A stretch of 6,882 bases of DNA, taken from contig CAZXBG010000174.1 in assembly GCA_964638865.1 (NCBI GenBank), positions 1-6,882 of the forward strand, given 5' to 3'. Made by a program: the position numbers and the translations under genes. The notes beneath the pieces were generated by a model, which was given only the letters and a program-made list of their open reading frames with translations, made no database searches and was not told where the DNA came from. Position 1 is the stretch's first letter. The number at the start of each line of letters is the position of its first letter. The DNA comes from UBA7236 sp964638865 (GTDB lineage: Bacteria; Bacteroidota; Bacteroidia; Chitinophagales; BACL12). Positions 1 to 6,861 of this stretch are shown here, piece after piece.

Positions 1-175
1 CACTAGAAGTATACCCTGAATTAAATTCATACAGGTCATAAATGGATTTATAAATATTGGGAAATCCTAATCCTAAGGATACATTATTCATGCCTTCCTC
101 AAAAGATTGGCCCTTGGCTGTTGTACTGAATACCATCAATGAAACGGCAAACATGCAGAGTAGTGTTTTTTTCAT
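1..175 (-). CDS. Exported protein of unknown function, N-terminal part only
   Basis: The reading frame starts at the ATG complementary to 173-175 and stays open to the left edge, giving 58 residues with the rest outside the window. The N-terminus is a good Sec signal peptide: MKK, then a hydrophobic stretch (about residues 4-18, LLCMFAVSLMVF), then a polar STTAKGQS segment where cleavage is likely. The visible mature part (SFEEGMNNVSLGLGFPNIYK) has short glycine- and aromatic-rich stretches, as seen at the start of many Bacteroidota outer-membrane beta-barrel proteins. That resemblance is an inference; I do not recognise a family. Upstream DNA has no Shine-Dalgarno sequence, as is usual in this phylum. 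It lies 168 bases downstream of the hydrolase gene on the same strand, and no shared function is evident. Confidence 0.75.
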   Translation of the reverse strand, partial: MKKTLLCMFAVSLMVFSTTAKGQSFEEGMNNVSLGLGFPNIYKSIYDLYEFNSGYTSS

Positions 176-343
176 AAAGCTGTAGTTGTTTAGTTTAGGT
201 GGTAAAATTGGGTATACATTCTTTAAAATCCAAATAACAAAACGTAGATAAATCAGGTTATGCACAATTAAATATACATATCATTATTTCGGAACTACAA
301 AGTCCTACAAATCAATAAGTTAATATTTCAGTTAGTTCGGAAG

Positions 344-1153
344 TTATAATGATTCCTCCAAAAAAGGCAGGATTTTTTCATCAATAAAATAGTGTCCCCT
401 TTCCAATTTTGTGAGTTTGCAATGCAACAGATCCTTTTCAAAGTATTCGGCAACTGCAATTGGAATTACTTCATCGCGAAGTCCAAAGAATAAAAAAACA
501 GAAATTTTATATTCATTTAATTTTGACTTCACCAGATCAATATCCGGATTAAAAGTTCCCATACTGATCCAGGTATCATACAATCTTTGTCGCTTTTCCC
601 GTGTTTCCATGTGATTATAGGTAAACTTATATAACCAGGGGGAGATCAGATTTAATTTTCGGGTGATATTGATAAATAGAAAAAACCAACCCGGATATTT
701 AATTGTTGTCTTGAAGAGCTGTCGTCCCCATTTTGGATAAACTGCCACATTATAAAGTTTATTGGTCTTTATTCCATCACTTGCCATTAAAATAAGTTCA
801 TCAATTTGTGCCGAAAAATTCTTTGAAATATAAAGTGCACATTTCCCTCCCATACTGAAACCCAATATGGAAAATCTATCTACTTTGAATTCGTGTATAA
901 ACTGCCGGAATAAATTGATCAGGTCATCGGTGGTAAAAAAATCCGGTTCATTCCATTTTGAATTTCCATGGTAGGGCAAGTCGATGGCTATTACCGAATA
1001 TTTTTTCCCAAGAGCAGGTTCTAACACCAAAAAGCTCTCTGCATTTTCACTGAAACCATGAAAAGCAAATAAAACCTTAGGGCCTGTCCCGAAACGGATA
1101 AAATGAATTTTTGAATGTTTGAAATCAATATATCCTGAGTCTGTTATTGGCAT
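344..1153 (-). CDS. Alpha/beta hydrolase
   Basis: A complete 269-residue protein with the alpha/beta-hydrolase layout. The HGF motif at residues 32-34 supplies the oxyanion region. The nucleophile elbow is GFSMG at 98-102, with Ser100 as nucleophile. The acid is likely Asp227 in FGLRDEVIP, and the histidine His254 in RGHYF. The segment between about 130 and 205 is rich in Trp, Tyr and Lys and fits a cap domain that would shape substrate choice. There is no signal peptide, so it is probably cytoplasmic. The intact triad argues for an active esterase-like enzyme. The substrate cannot be read from the sequence: MenH-like, BioH-like and general esterase roles are all possible. The start is the first ATG of the frame, and an earlier start has no support. 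It is transcribed divergently from carB across a 211-base gap. Confidence 0.88.
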   Translation of the reverse strand: MPITDSGYIDFKHSKIHFIRFGTGPKVLFAFHGFSENAESFLVLEPALGKKYSVIAIDLPYHGNSKWNEPDFFTTDDLINLFRQFIHEFKVDRFSILGFSMGGKCALYISKNFSAQIDELILMASDGIKTNKLYNVAVYPKWGRQLFKTTIKYPGWFFLFINITRKLNLISPWLYKFTYNHMETREKRQRLYDTWISMGTFNPDIDLVKSKLNEYKISVFLFFGLRDEVIPIAVAEYFEKDLLHCKLTKLERGHYFIDEKILPFLEESL

Positions 1154-1258
1154 CGAGGCGCTAAGTTAGAGTAATTGGAGAGATGGTGGTTTGAACAGTC
1201 CCGAATGATAACTTTTCCACAACTAACCCACTTTATAGAAAAAGCAATCTCCGTTAGT

Positions 1259-1266
1259 TATCTTTG
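1259..1266 (+). promoter_or_regulatory. Candidate Bacteroidota -7 promoter element for carB
   Basis: The octamer TATCTTTG matches the Bacteroidota primary-sigma -7 consensus TAnnTTTG exactly. It would place a transcript start near 1272 and leave a leader of about 90 bases before the carB ATG. No clear TTTG -33 element is present at the usual 19-21 base spacing; only a TTTA at 1232-1235 is nearby, and it is too far upstream. The call rests on one half-site and its position. Confidence 0.45.
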
Positions 1267-1364
1267 CCCTTTAAGATGCAGTCACCTGTTTGCTTAAATC
1301 AATTTTCCCTCCCGACTGCATTCCTATTTCATTTATTTTCTTTTTTCTTATTAAAAAATAACGA

Positions 1365-4196
1365 ATGCCGAAGGATAATTCGATAAAACATGTTTTGATA
1401 ATTGGTAGCGGTCCTATTATAATCGGACAAGCTTGTGAATTTGATTATTCCGGGTCACAGGCCAGCAGGAGTTTGCGTGAGGAAGGCATCAAAGTGTCAC
1501 TTATAAATTCCAATCCCGCAACCATTATGACCGATCCGGTGACTGCTGATCAGATTTATCTGTGGCCGCTTAACTCGGCAAGTATCGAAAAGATCCTTAT
1601 TGAAAATATTGAAAAAGGAACCCCAATTGATTCGATTTTACCTACTATGGGAGGTCAAACTGCCCTCAATCTGGCAAAAGAGGTTTCGGAAATAGGTATT
1701 TGGGAGAAATACAAGGTCAAAATGATTGGGGTTGATATTGAAGCCATCGACAGAGCCGAAAACAGGGAACTTTTCAGGCAATTGATGGTGGAACTTGGCA
1801 TTGGCGTAGCAAAGAGCCATGTTGCCAATTCTTTTTTGGAAGGGAAGGAATTTGCGCAAGAGATTGGATTTCCACTGGTTATCAGACCTTCCTTTACGTT
1901 GGGAGGCACCGGAGGCAGTTTTGTCCAAAACAAGGATGAACTCGATGCAGCGCTCATGAGGGGTCTCACTGCTTCTCCTACACATGAAGTTTTAGTGGAA
2001 AAAGCCGTTCTAGGATGGAAGGAATTTGAATTGGAACTTTTACGCGATGCCAACGACAACGTAGTAATTATATGTGTGGTGGAAAATCTTGACCCTATGG
2101 GTGTGCATACCGGTGATTCCATAACAGTGGCACCGGCAATGACTTTGAGTGATACCAGCTATCAAAACATGCGCAACCTTTCTATAAAAATGATGCGCGC
2201 TATGGGAAATTTTGCGGGAGGATGTAATGTGCAGTTTGCCCAGAATCCCTATACAGAAGAATTAATTGCAGTAGAAATAAATCCACGTGTTTCCCGATCC
2301 AGTGCCTTAGCAAGTAAAGCAACTGGTTACCCGATTGCTAAAATTGCAGCAAAACTTGCTATCGGCTATCATTTGGATGAATTAAGTAATCAGATCACAA
2401 AATCTACTTCCGCCTATTTTGAACCTGCTTTGGATTATGTAGTTGTGAAAATGCCGCGATGGAATTTTGATAAATTTCCGGGTGCCGATGATACTTTAGG
2501 ATTGCAGATGAAAAGTGTTGGCGAAGTAATGAGCATAGGAAGAAGTTTTCAGGAAGCATTACAAAAAGCATGTCAGAGTCTGGAAAATAATAAGATCGGA
2601 TTAAGCGGAGAAAAAGGTTTTTATAAATCGAGTCAGGAAATTATTGAGAGTCTGGCAAAACCGCATTGGGATAGAATTTTTAATATCAAAAAAGCAATGG
2701 ATCTCGGAGTGCCTGTGCGCACCATTCACAATCAGAGTTTAATTGATCCCTGGTTTTTAATGCAGATACAGGAATTGGTGAAAATTGAAAAAGAATTGCG
2801 CCGTTATCAATTAAATAATATTCCTAAAAAATTAATGATTGAATTAAAACAAAAGGGATATAGCGACCTGCAAATTGCAAACACGGTTGGAAATTGCACC
2901 GAGGAAGAAGTTTATAATTACAGAAGAAATCTAGGAATTAAACGCACATATAAATTAGTGGATACCTGTGCTGCTGAATTTGAAGCTAAAACTCCATATT
3001 ACTATTCCACTTTTGAAGATGAAAATGAAAGTATACCAAGTGATAAAAAGAAAATAATTGTTTTAGGAAGTGGGCCAAATAGAATAGGGCAAGGAATTGA
3101 ATTTGATTATTGTTGCGTACACGGAGTGCTCGCAATAAAAGAAAGCGGATATGAGGCGATAATGGTAAATTGTAATCCTGAAACTGTTTCTACCGATTTT
3201 GATATTGCTGATAAATTGTATTTCGAACCTGTATTTTGGGAGCATTTATGGGAACTAATAGAACATGAAAAACCGGAAGGGGTAATTGTGCAATTGGGAG
3301 GACAAACTGCACTCAAACTTGCAAAACAATTACATGAAAAAGGAATTAAAATAATTGGAACATCTTACGATAATATGGATATTGCAGAAGATCGCGGAAG
3401 GTTTTCTGATCTGTTGAAGGAATTAAATATACCATATCCTGAGTATGGAGCCGCAACAAATGTGGAAGAAGCTATTGAAGTGGCACATCGCATCGGCTAT
3501 CCGGTTTTAGTGAGGCCAAGTTATGTTTTGGGTGGACAAAGAATGCGTATCGTAATTAATGACGAGGAACTGGAAAAAAGTGTAATTGGAATTTTAAAAC
3601 ATTTTCCTGACAACAGAATTTTAATTGATCATTTTTTAGACAGAGCAGAGGAAGCGGAAATAGATGCAATTTGTGATGGGGAGGATGTGCATATAATGGG
3701 AATAATGGAACATATTGAACCTGCAGGAATTCACAGTGGTGATTCGAGTGCAGTGCTTCCTCCATTTAATCTGAGTGAAAATGTACTCGGACAAATGAAA
3801 GATTTCGCACGAAAGATTGCAATGGTACTCAACATTCGTGGATTGATCAATATTCAGTTTGCAATTAAAAAGGAAGTGGTGTATGTAATTGAAGCAAATC
3901 CGAGAGCAAGTCGCACCACACCATTTATCGCAAAGGCTTATCAAATTCCATATTTGAATATTGCAACCAAAGTAATGATAGGTGCAAATAAATTAACGGA
4001 CTTCACCTACGATAAAAAATTAACGGGCTACGCAATTAAGGAACCTGTTTTCAGTTTTGATAAATTCCCGAATGTAAATAAAGAATTAGGTCCGGAAATG
4101 AAATCAACAGGCGAGGCTATCCGGTTTATTGCAGATTTGAGTGATCCGTTCTTTAGAGAGATGTATTCGAAGAAATCGATGTATCTGAGCAGATGA
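1365..4196 (+). CDS. carB: Carbamoyl-phosphate synthase large subunit, short form without the C-terminal MGS domain
   Basis: The synthetase subunit that, with the glutaminase CarA, makes carbamoyl phosphate from bicarbonate, ammonia from glutamine and two ATP, feeding pyrimidine and arginine synthesis in the cytoplasm. Both duplicated halves are complete. The N-half has GSGPIIIGQACEFDYSG at 14-30, PTMGGQTALN at 93-102, an ATP-grasp motif at 169-184 (FP..IRPSF..GG.GG) and VEINPRVS at 303-310. A linker/oligomerisation region follows, with VDTCAAEF at 532-539. The C-half has GSGPNRIGQGIEFDYCCVH (568-586), YPVLVRPSYVLGG (712-724) and VIEANPRAS (841-849). The protein stops at residue 943, just after GPEMKSTGEA. 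The E. coli enzyme has about 1073 residues, so the roughly 130-residue MGS-like domain that binds UMP, IMP and ornithine is missing. No frameshifted remnant follows the stop. From memory, CarB proteins of about 940-950 residues are common in Flavobacteriia and relatives, so this is probably a lineage trait. carA is not in the window. The ATG follows an A-rich stretch with no Shine-Dalgarno sequence. Confidence 0.97.
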   Translation: MPKDNSIKHVLIIGSGPIIIGQACEFDYSGSQASRSLREEGIKVSLINSNPATIMTDPVTADQIYLWPLNSASIEKILIENIEKGTPIDSILPTMGGQTALNLAKEVSEIGIWEKYKVKMIGVDIEAIDRAENRELFRQLMVELGIGVAKSHVANSFLEGKEFAQEIGFPLVIRPSFTLGGTGGSFVQNKDELDAALMRGLTASPTHEVLVEKAVLGWKEFELELLRDANDNVVIICVVENLDPMGVHTGDSITVAPAMTLSDTSYQNMRNLSIKMMRAMGNFAGGCNVQFAQNPYTEELIAVEINPRVSRSSALASKATGYPIAKIAAKLAIGYHLDELSNQITKSTSAYFEPALDYVVVKMPRWNFDKFPGADDTLGLQMKSVGEVMSIGRSFQEALQKACQSLENNKIGLSGEKGFYKSSQEIIESLAKPHWDRIFNIKKAMDLGVPVRTIHNQSLIDPWFLMQIQELVKIEKELRRYQLNNIPKKLMIELKQKGYSDLQIANTVGNCTEEEVYNYRRNLGIKRTYKLVDTCAAEFEAKTPYYYSTFEDENESIPSDKKKIIVLGSGPNRIGQGIEFDYCCVHGVLAIKESGYEAIMVNCNPETVSTDFDIADKLYFEPVFWEHLWELIEHEKPEGVIVQLGGQTALKLAKQLHEKGIKIIGTSYDNMDIAEDRGRFSDLLKELNIPYPEYGAATNVEEAIEVAHRIGYPVLVRPSYVLGGQRMRIVINDEELEKSVIGILKHFPDNRILIDHFLDRAEEAEIDAICDGEDVHIMGIMEHIEPAGIHSGDSSAVLPPFNLSENVLGQMKDFARKIAMVLNIRGLINIQFAIKKEVVYVIEANPRASRTTPFIAKAYQIPYLNIATKVMIGANKLTDFTYDKKLTGYAIKEPVFSFDKFPNVNKELGPEMKSTGEAIRFIADLSDPFFREMYSKKSMYLSR

Positions 4197-4267
4197 TCAG
4201 ATCAACAGGGTGCCTAAGAGTTGCAACCCCTAAAGAGTTTAAGGTAAATATAAATTGAATTACAAAA

Positions 4268-4315
4268 ATGATTAAGTTTATTCACATAATACACAATTCC
4301 CCATTACGATCATGA
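4268..4315 (+). other. Possible 15-codon upstream ORF overlapping the next start
   Basis: An ATG at 4268, preceded by a run of A, opens a frame encoding MIKFIHIIHNSPLRS. It ends at a TGA that overlaps the ATG of the 58-residue gene in an ATGA arrangement (4312-4315). That layout would allow translational coupling, but a frame this short can arise by chance and nothing else supports its expression. Confidence 0.15.
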
Positions 4316-4488
4316 GTGATTTTGCATGGATATTTTTTATTATCATTGTTTACATGGTTGTAATACGACCTATGGTGCAAGGGATATTAAAAAAGGACCC
4401 GAATTCCAAGGGGAATCCAAATATTCCAAAAAATCCACCCACAAAAAAGAAAGACGACGATTATGTAGATTATGAAGAGATCAAATGA
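4312..4488 (+). CDS. Small single-pass membrane protein, DUF4834-like
   Basis: A 58-residue protein. Residues 4-18 form one strongly hydrophobic helix (FAWIFFIIIVYMVVI), followed by RPMVQGILKK. A Pro/Asn/Lys-rich linker at about 29-47 and an acidic tail DDDYVDYEEIK close the protein. A short N-terminal membrane helix, a basic linker and a terminal D-Y-[IV]-D-[FY]-E-E motif recall the small Bacteroidota DUF4834 proteins, whose function I do not know; this one looks shorter than most, so the assignment is tentative. With no signal-peptidase site it is probably anchored with the tail in the cytoplasm. It begins 115 bases after carB on the same strand, so read-through is possible. Its TGA (4486-4488) directly abuts the stop codon of the opposing gene at 4489. 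Confidence 0.72.
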   Translation: MSDFAWIFFIIIVYMVVIRPMVQGILKKDPNSKGNPNIPKNPPTKKKDDDYVDYEEIK

Positions 4489-4794
4489 TTACTCTTTTTT
4501 CTTATTAAAAAGATCATCCAGTTTATCCTTCATACCTTTCATCACTTCCTCTGTTTTATCGGCAACATCCTTAAATATTTCTTCGGCTTTTTCTTTCACA
4601 TCAACGGCAGTGTCCATTAGTTTTTCTTTGACACCCTCACTTAATTTACCTCCATTTACCATATTGTCGATCTGAGAATGGAATGATTTCGGCATTTTTT
4701 CCTTTAAATAAGCAGAAATAGTTTCAATCGATTTTTTCGCCTGATCATCCGTAACTCCTGCTGATTCCGTAACTTTTTTTATTAACTCTTCCAT
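4489..4794 (-). CDS. Small, highly charged helical protein, possibly stress-related
   Basis: A 101-residue protein with two visible parts. Residues 1-50 (ELIKKVTESAGVTDDQAKKSIETISAYLKEKMP, then IDNMVNGG) look like a small helical domain with helix caps at GVTDDQ and a GG turn. This pattern occurs in short Bacteroidota proteins whose function I cannot name. Residues 52-101 are almost entirely Lys, Glu, Asp and small hydrophobics, with repeated phrases such as VKEKAEEIFKDVADKTEEVMKGMKDKLDD. This gives an amphipathic helix or coiled coil like those in LEA-type and YtxH-like stress proteins. It has no signal peptide and no membrane helix, and ends in a poly-Lys tail (NKKKE). The start codon follows an A-rich stretch. 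It lies downstream of fumC on the same strand and converges end to end with the 58-residue membrane-protein gene. A stress role is inferred from composition only. Confidence 0.78.
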   Translation of the reverse strand: MEELIKKVTESAGVTDDQAKKSIETISAYLKEKMPKSFHSQIDNMVNGGKLSEGVKEKLMDTAVDVKEKAEEIFKDVADKTEEVMKGMKDKLDDLFNKKKE

Positions 4795-4878
4795 AATTGT
4801 GTTTTTATTTTGTTGTGATAAAAAAATATGATCTAATTAATTTCTATTCATTGATACAAAATACAATTTTATTCGACT

Positions 4879-4917
4879 GTTCATTTGCTAATTGGTTCAT
4901 TTGCTAATTTGCTAATT
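4879..4917. repeat. Tandem direct repeat in the fumC 3' intergenic region
   Basis: The 15-mer GTTCATTTGCTAATT occurs at 4879-4893 and again, identically, at 4895-4909 after one G. A partial third unit, TGCTAATT, follows at 4910-4917. The tract lies in the 128-base gap between the end of fumC (minus strand) and the 101-residue gene. It has no inverted symmetry able to form a strong terminator, so it is best described as a short intergenic repeat of unknown role. Confidence 0.8.
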
Positions 4918-4922
4918 ACGCA

Positions 4923-6335
4923 TCACCTTCCCACCATTTCCGCCGGCACCACCCATACATCAAACTCTTCAGAAGTAACATAACCAAGTTCTACTGCCAT
5001 TTCTTTTAATGTTTTGTGTTCTTTATGTGCTTTTTGCGCAATTTCCGCTGCTTTATAATATCCAATTTTTGTATTTAATGCAGTAACCAGCATTAATGAA
5101 TTATTTACATGTGCTGCGATATTTTTTTCTATAGGTTCAATACCAACTGCACATTTATCATTGAAAGATACACAAACATCTCCGATTAATCTAGCACTAT
5201 GCAAAAAATTATAGATCATCATCGGTTTAAATACATTGAGTTCAAAATGCCCGCTTGCGCCACCAATATTTATTGCAACATCGTTCCCTAAAACCTGCGC
5301 GGCAACCATGGTCATTGCTTCGCATTGGGTAGGATTAACTTTTCCGGGCATAATAGAAGAACCGGGTTCATTGTCCGGAATATGAATTTCTCCAATACCA
5401 CTTCTCGGTCCGCTGGATAACATGCGAATATCATTTGCAATCTTCATTAAGGAAACTGCAACAGTTTTTAATGCTCCATGTACTTCCACAATTGCATCAT
5501 GTGCAGCTAATGCTTCGAATTTATTTTCAGCAGTAATAAATGGCAAATTGGTTAATTCTGCGATATTTTTTGCTACTAATTCAGAATAACCCTTTGGAGT
5601 ATTTATACCTGTGCCCACAGCAGTGCCACCCAATGCCAACTCACTTAAATGCGATAAAGTATTTTTTATTGCTTTTAATCCGTGATCCAATTGAGAAACA
5701 TATCCGCTAATTTCCTGCCCTAAGGTAAGGGGCGTGGCATCCATAAAATGTGTTCTTCCAATTTTCACGATATGCATAAATGCCAGTGATTTAATTGCAA
5801 GTGTATCTCTTAATTTTTCAATTCCCGGTATGGTATTTTCTATCAATATTTTATATGCGGCGATGTGCATTGCAGTTGGGAAAGTATCGTTGCTGGATTG
5901 CGATTTATTTACATCATCGTTTGGGTGAATGATCTTTTTTTCATCCATTAAACTTCCTCCTAAAATAACGTGTGCGCGATAAGCAATAACTTCGTTCACA
6001 TTCATATTACTTTGTGTACCGCTACCTGTTTGCCATACAACCAATGGGAACTGATCATTTAATTTCCCTTCCAATATTTCGTCGCACACTTGTCCGATAA
6101 TATCAGATTTACTTTTATCCAACACATTTAATTGGTAATTTGTAATTGCTGCCGCTTTCTTCAAATATGCAAATGCAGCAATAATTTCTTTAGGCATTTT
6201 ATTAATGTCCTGCGCTATTGGAAAATTTAAAATTGAGCGTTGTGTTTGCGCGCCCCAGTAAACTGATGCGGGCACCTCGATGGAGCCCATGGTATCTTTT
6301 TCGATTCTTATTGATTGAGTGATTATTGGGTCCAT
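4923..6335 (-). CDS. fumC: Class II fumarate hydratase (fumarase C)
   Basis: The iron-independent fumarase of the TCA cycle, which interconverts fumarate and L-malate as a cytoplasmic homotetramer. At 470 residues it has the usual family length. Diagnostic motifs are in order: substrate-site TGSGTQSNMN at 103-112, SSND at 147-150, GRTHFMDATP at 193-202 and the superfamily signature GSSIMPGKVNP at 325-335. By alignment from memory with E. coli FumC (offset 8), His196 matches His188, Ser326 the catalytic Ser318, Lys332 Lys324, Asn334 Asn326 and Glu339 Glu331. TGSGTQSN and PGKVNPTQCE favour fumarase over aspartase or argininosuccinate lyase. The C-terminal WVVPAEMVGR matches the normal family ending. 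The start is the first ATG, with A-rich AAAAGATACA just upstream. Only about 40 bases of non-repetitive DNA separate this start from the heptamer tract at 6376, and I see no standard Bacteroidota promoter there. Its transcript may therefore begin further upstream or use an atypical promoter. Confidence 0.97.
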   Translation of the reverse strand: MDPIITQSIRIEKDTMGSIEVPASVYWGAQTQRSILNFPIAQDINKMPKEIIAAFAYLKKAAAITNYQLNVLDKSKSDIIGQVCDEILEGKLNDQFPLVVWQTGSGTQSNMNVNEVIAYRAHVILGGSLMDEKKIIHPNDDVNKSQSSNDTFPTAMHIAAYKILIENTIPGIEKLRDTLAIKSLAFMHIVKIGRTHFMDATPLTLGQEISGYVSQLDHGLKAIKNTLSHLSELALGGTAVGTGINTPKGYSELVAKNIAELTNLPFITAENKFEALAAHDAIVEVHGALKTVAVSLMKIANDIRMLSSGPRSGIGEIHIPDNEPGSSIMPGKVNPTQCEAMTMVAAQVLGNDVAINIGGASGHFELNVFKPMMIYNFLHSARLIGDVCVSFNDKCAVGIEPIEKNIAAHVNNSLMLVTALNTKIGYYKAAEIAQKAHKEHKTLKEMAVELGYVTSEEFDVWVVPAEMVGR

Positions 6336-6375
6336 TGTATCTTTTAATTCTGATTAATTATAATTGTTACAGTGT

Positions 6376-6403
6376 ATGAGTAATGAGTAATGAGTAATGA
6401 GTT
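6376..6403 (+). repeat. Tandem heptamer tract (ATGAGTW x 4), left flank of the four-helix-bundle gene
   Basis: Four contiguous 7-base units: ATGAGTA at 6376-6382, 6383-6389 and 6390-6396, then ATGAGTT at 6397-6403. The last unit runs into TG, giving the boundary 9-mer ATGAGTTTG (6397-6405), which is repeated in inverse orientation at the other side of the gene. The tract lies between the stop of the four-helix-bundle gene and the start of fumC. Seven is not a multiple of three, so the tract contains stop codons in all frames and is not coding. Confidence 0.9.
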
Positions 6404-6424
6404 TGCTATCGCTCAGCCGAATGG

Positions 6425-6793
6425 TTAACTCTCCTTTTTGACAGCGCTGATTAAGCCGGATAATTGTTTAAAACAACTGACAATTTCTTCACCTAATCGT
6501 TTCATGTCTTCTTTTCTGCAATGATATTGCAATTCACAAAAATCAAGTGCCGTATCAACTTCGATTACTGAACTTCTTGCAATTTCATAGAAGCGTTTTC
6601 TCTCTGCTTCTGATTTTCTTGATGATCCTTCCGCAATATTTAAATAAACGGAAAGTGAAGCTCTTCGTATTTGTTGCACAAGATTATATTTTTCTTCGGC
6701 AGGTAATAATTGAGTAACTCTGTAACACTCCATTAATAATTTTCTTGCTGCCAAAAATACAGGCATTCGTGTATGCGCCAATTCTAAGAACAT
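6425..6793 (-). CDS. Four-helix-bundle protein of the 23S rRNA intervening-sequence (S23/IVP) family
   Basis: A complete 122-residue protein. The family signature is plain: LPAEEKYNLVQQIRRAS at 30-46, SVYLNIAEGSSRKS at 48-61, then RFYEIARSSVIEVDTALDF at 67-85. These are the conserved helix 2 and 3 segments of this fold, and a final helix (about 96-117) completes the bundle. Relatives are encoded inside 23S rRNA intervening sequences of Leptospira and Coxiella. Others are free-standing in Bacteroidota, or act as the Avd accessory protein of diversity-generating retroelements. No reverse transcriptase or variable repeat is visible here. Helix 2 carries the basic QIRR pair, suiting contact with nucleic acid, but the role of free-standing members is not established. 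The ATG at 6793 follows an A-rich stretch (AAAATAAATAAAA); Met10 is a less likely start because the LELAHTRM segment resembles family N-termini. The gene lies between inverted heptamer tracts, upstream of fumC on the same strand. Confidence 0.92.
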   Translation of the reverse strand: MFLELAHTRMPVFLAARKLLMECYRVTQLLPAEEKYNLVQQIRRASLSVYLNIAEGSSRKSEAERKRFYEIARSSVIEVDTALDFCELQYHCRKEDMKRLGEEIVSCFKQLSGLISAVKKES

Positions 6794-6861
6794 TTTTATT
6801 TATTTTTAAGGGTTATAAAATATAAACAATAGTAATCTAACTAAAATTCCAACGTGAATCA

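Noticed and set aside
292..338. Inverted pair GAACTA / TAGTTC downstream of the hydrolase gene
   Set aside because: Six pairs separated by 35 bases with no T-run; expected by chance in AT-rich DNA.
1638..2122. Long minus-strand open frames inside carB
   Set aside because: They run antisense to a highly conserved coding region, lack recognisable domains and have no start context, so they are shadows of carB. The same applies to the antisense frames at 3063-3944.
4208..4229. Possible terminator hairpin after carB (GGGTGC pairing with GCAACCC)
   Set aside because: The stem is only six pairs with a bulged A and a 9-base loop, and no T-run follows. Too weak to call.
4472..4675. Plus-strand frame with hydrophobic, Ser-rich composition
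   Set aside because: It overlaps the 101-residue gene in antisense. Its hydrophobic and serine runs come from reading Lys/Glu codons backwards.
5734..5928. Plus-strand open frame inside fumC
   Set aside because: It is the antisense shadow of conserved fumarase sequence and shows no family resemblance.
6376..6403. CRISPR-like array
   Set aside because: The units are 7 bases long and contiguous with no spacers, and no cas genes are present.
6425..6793. Avd accessory gene of a diversity-generating retroelement
   Set aside because: The fold family fits, but the visible neighbours include no reverse transcriptase, template repeat or variable repeat. DNA beyond the right edge would be needed to reopen this.
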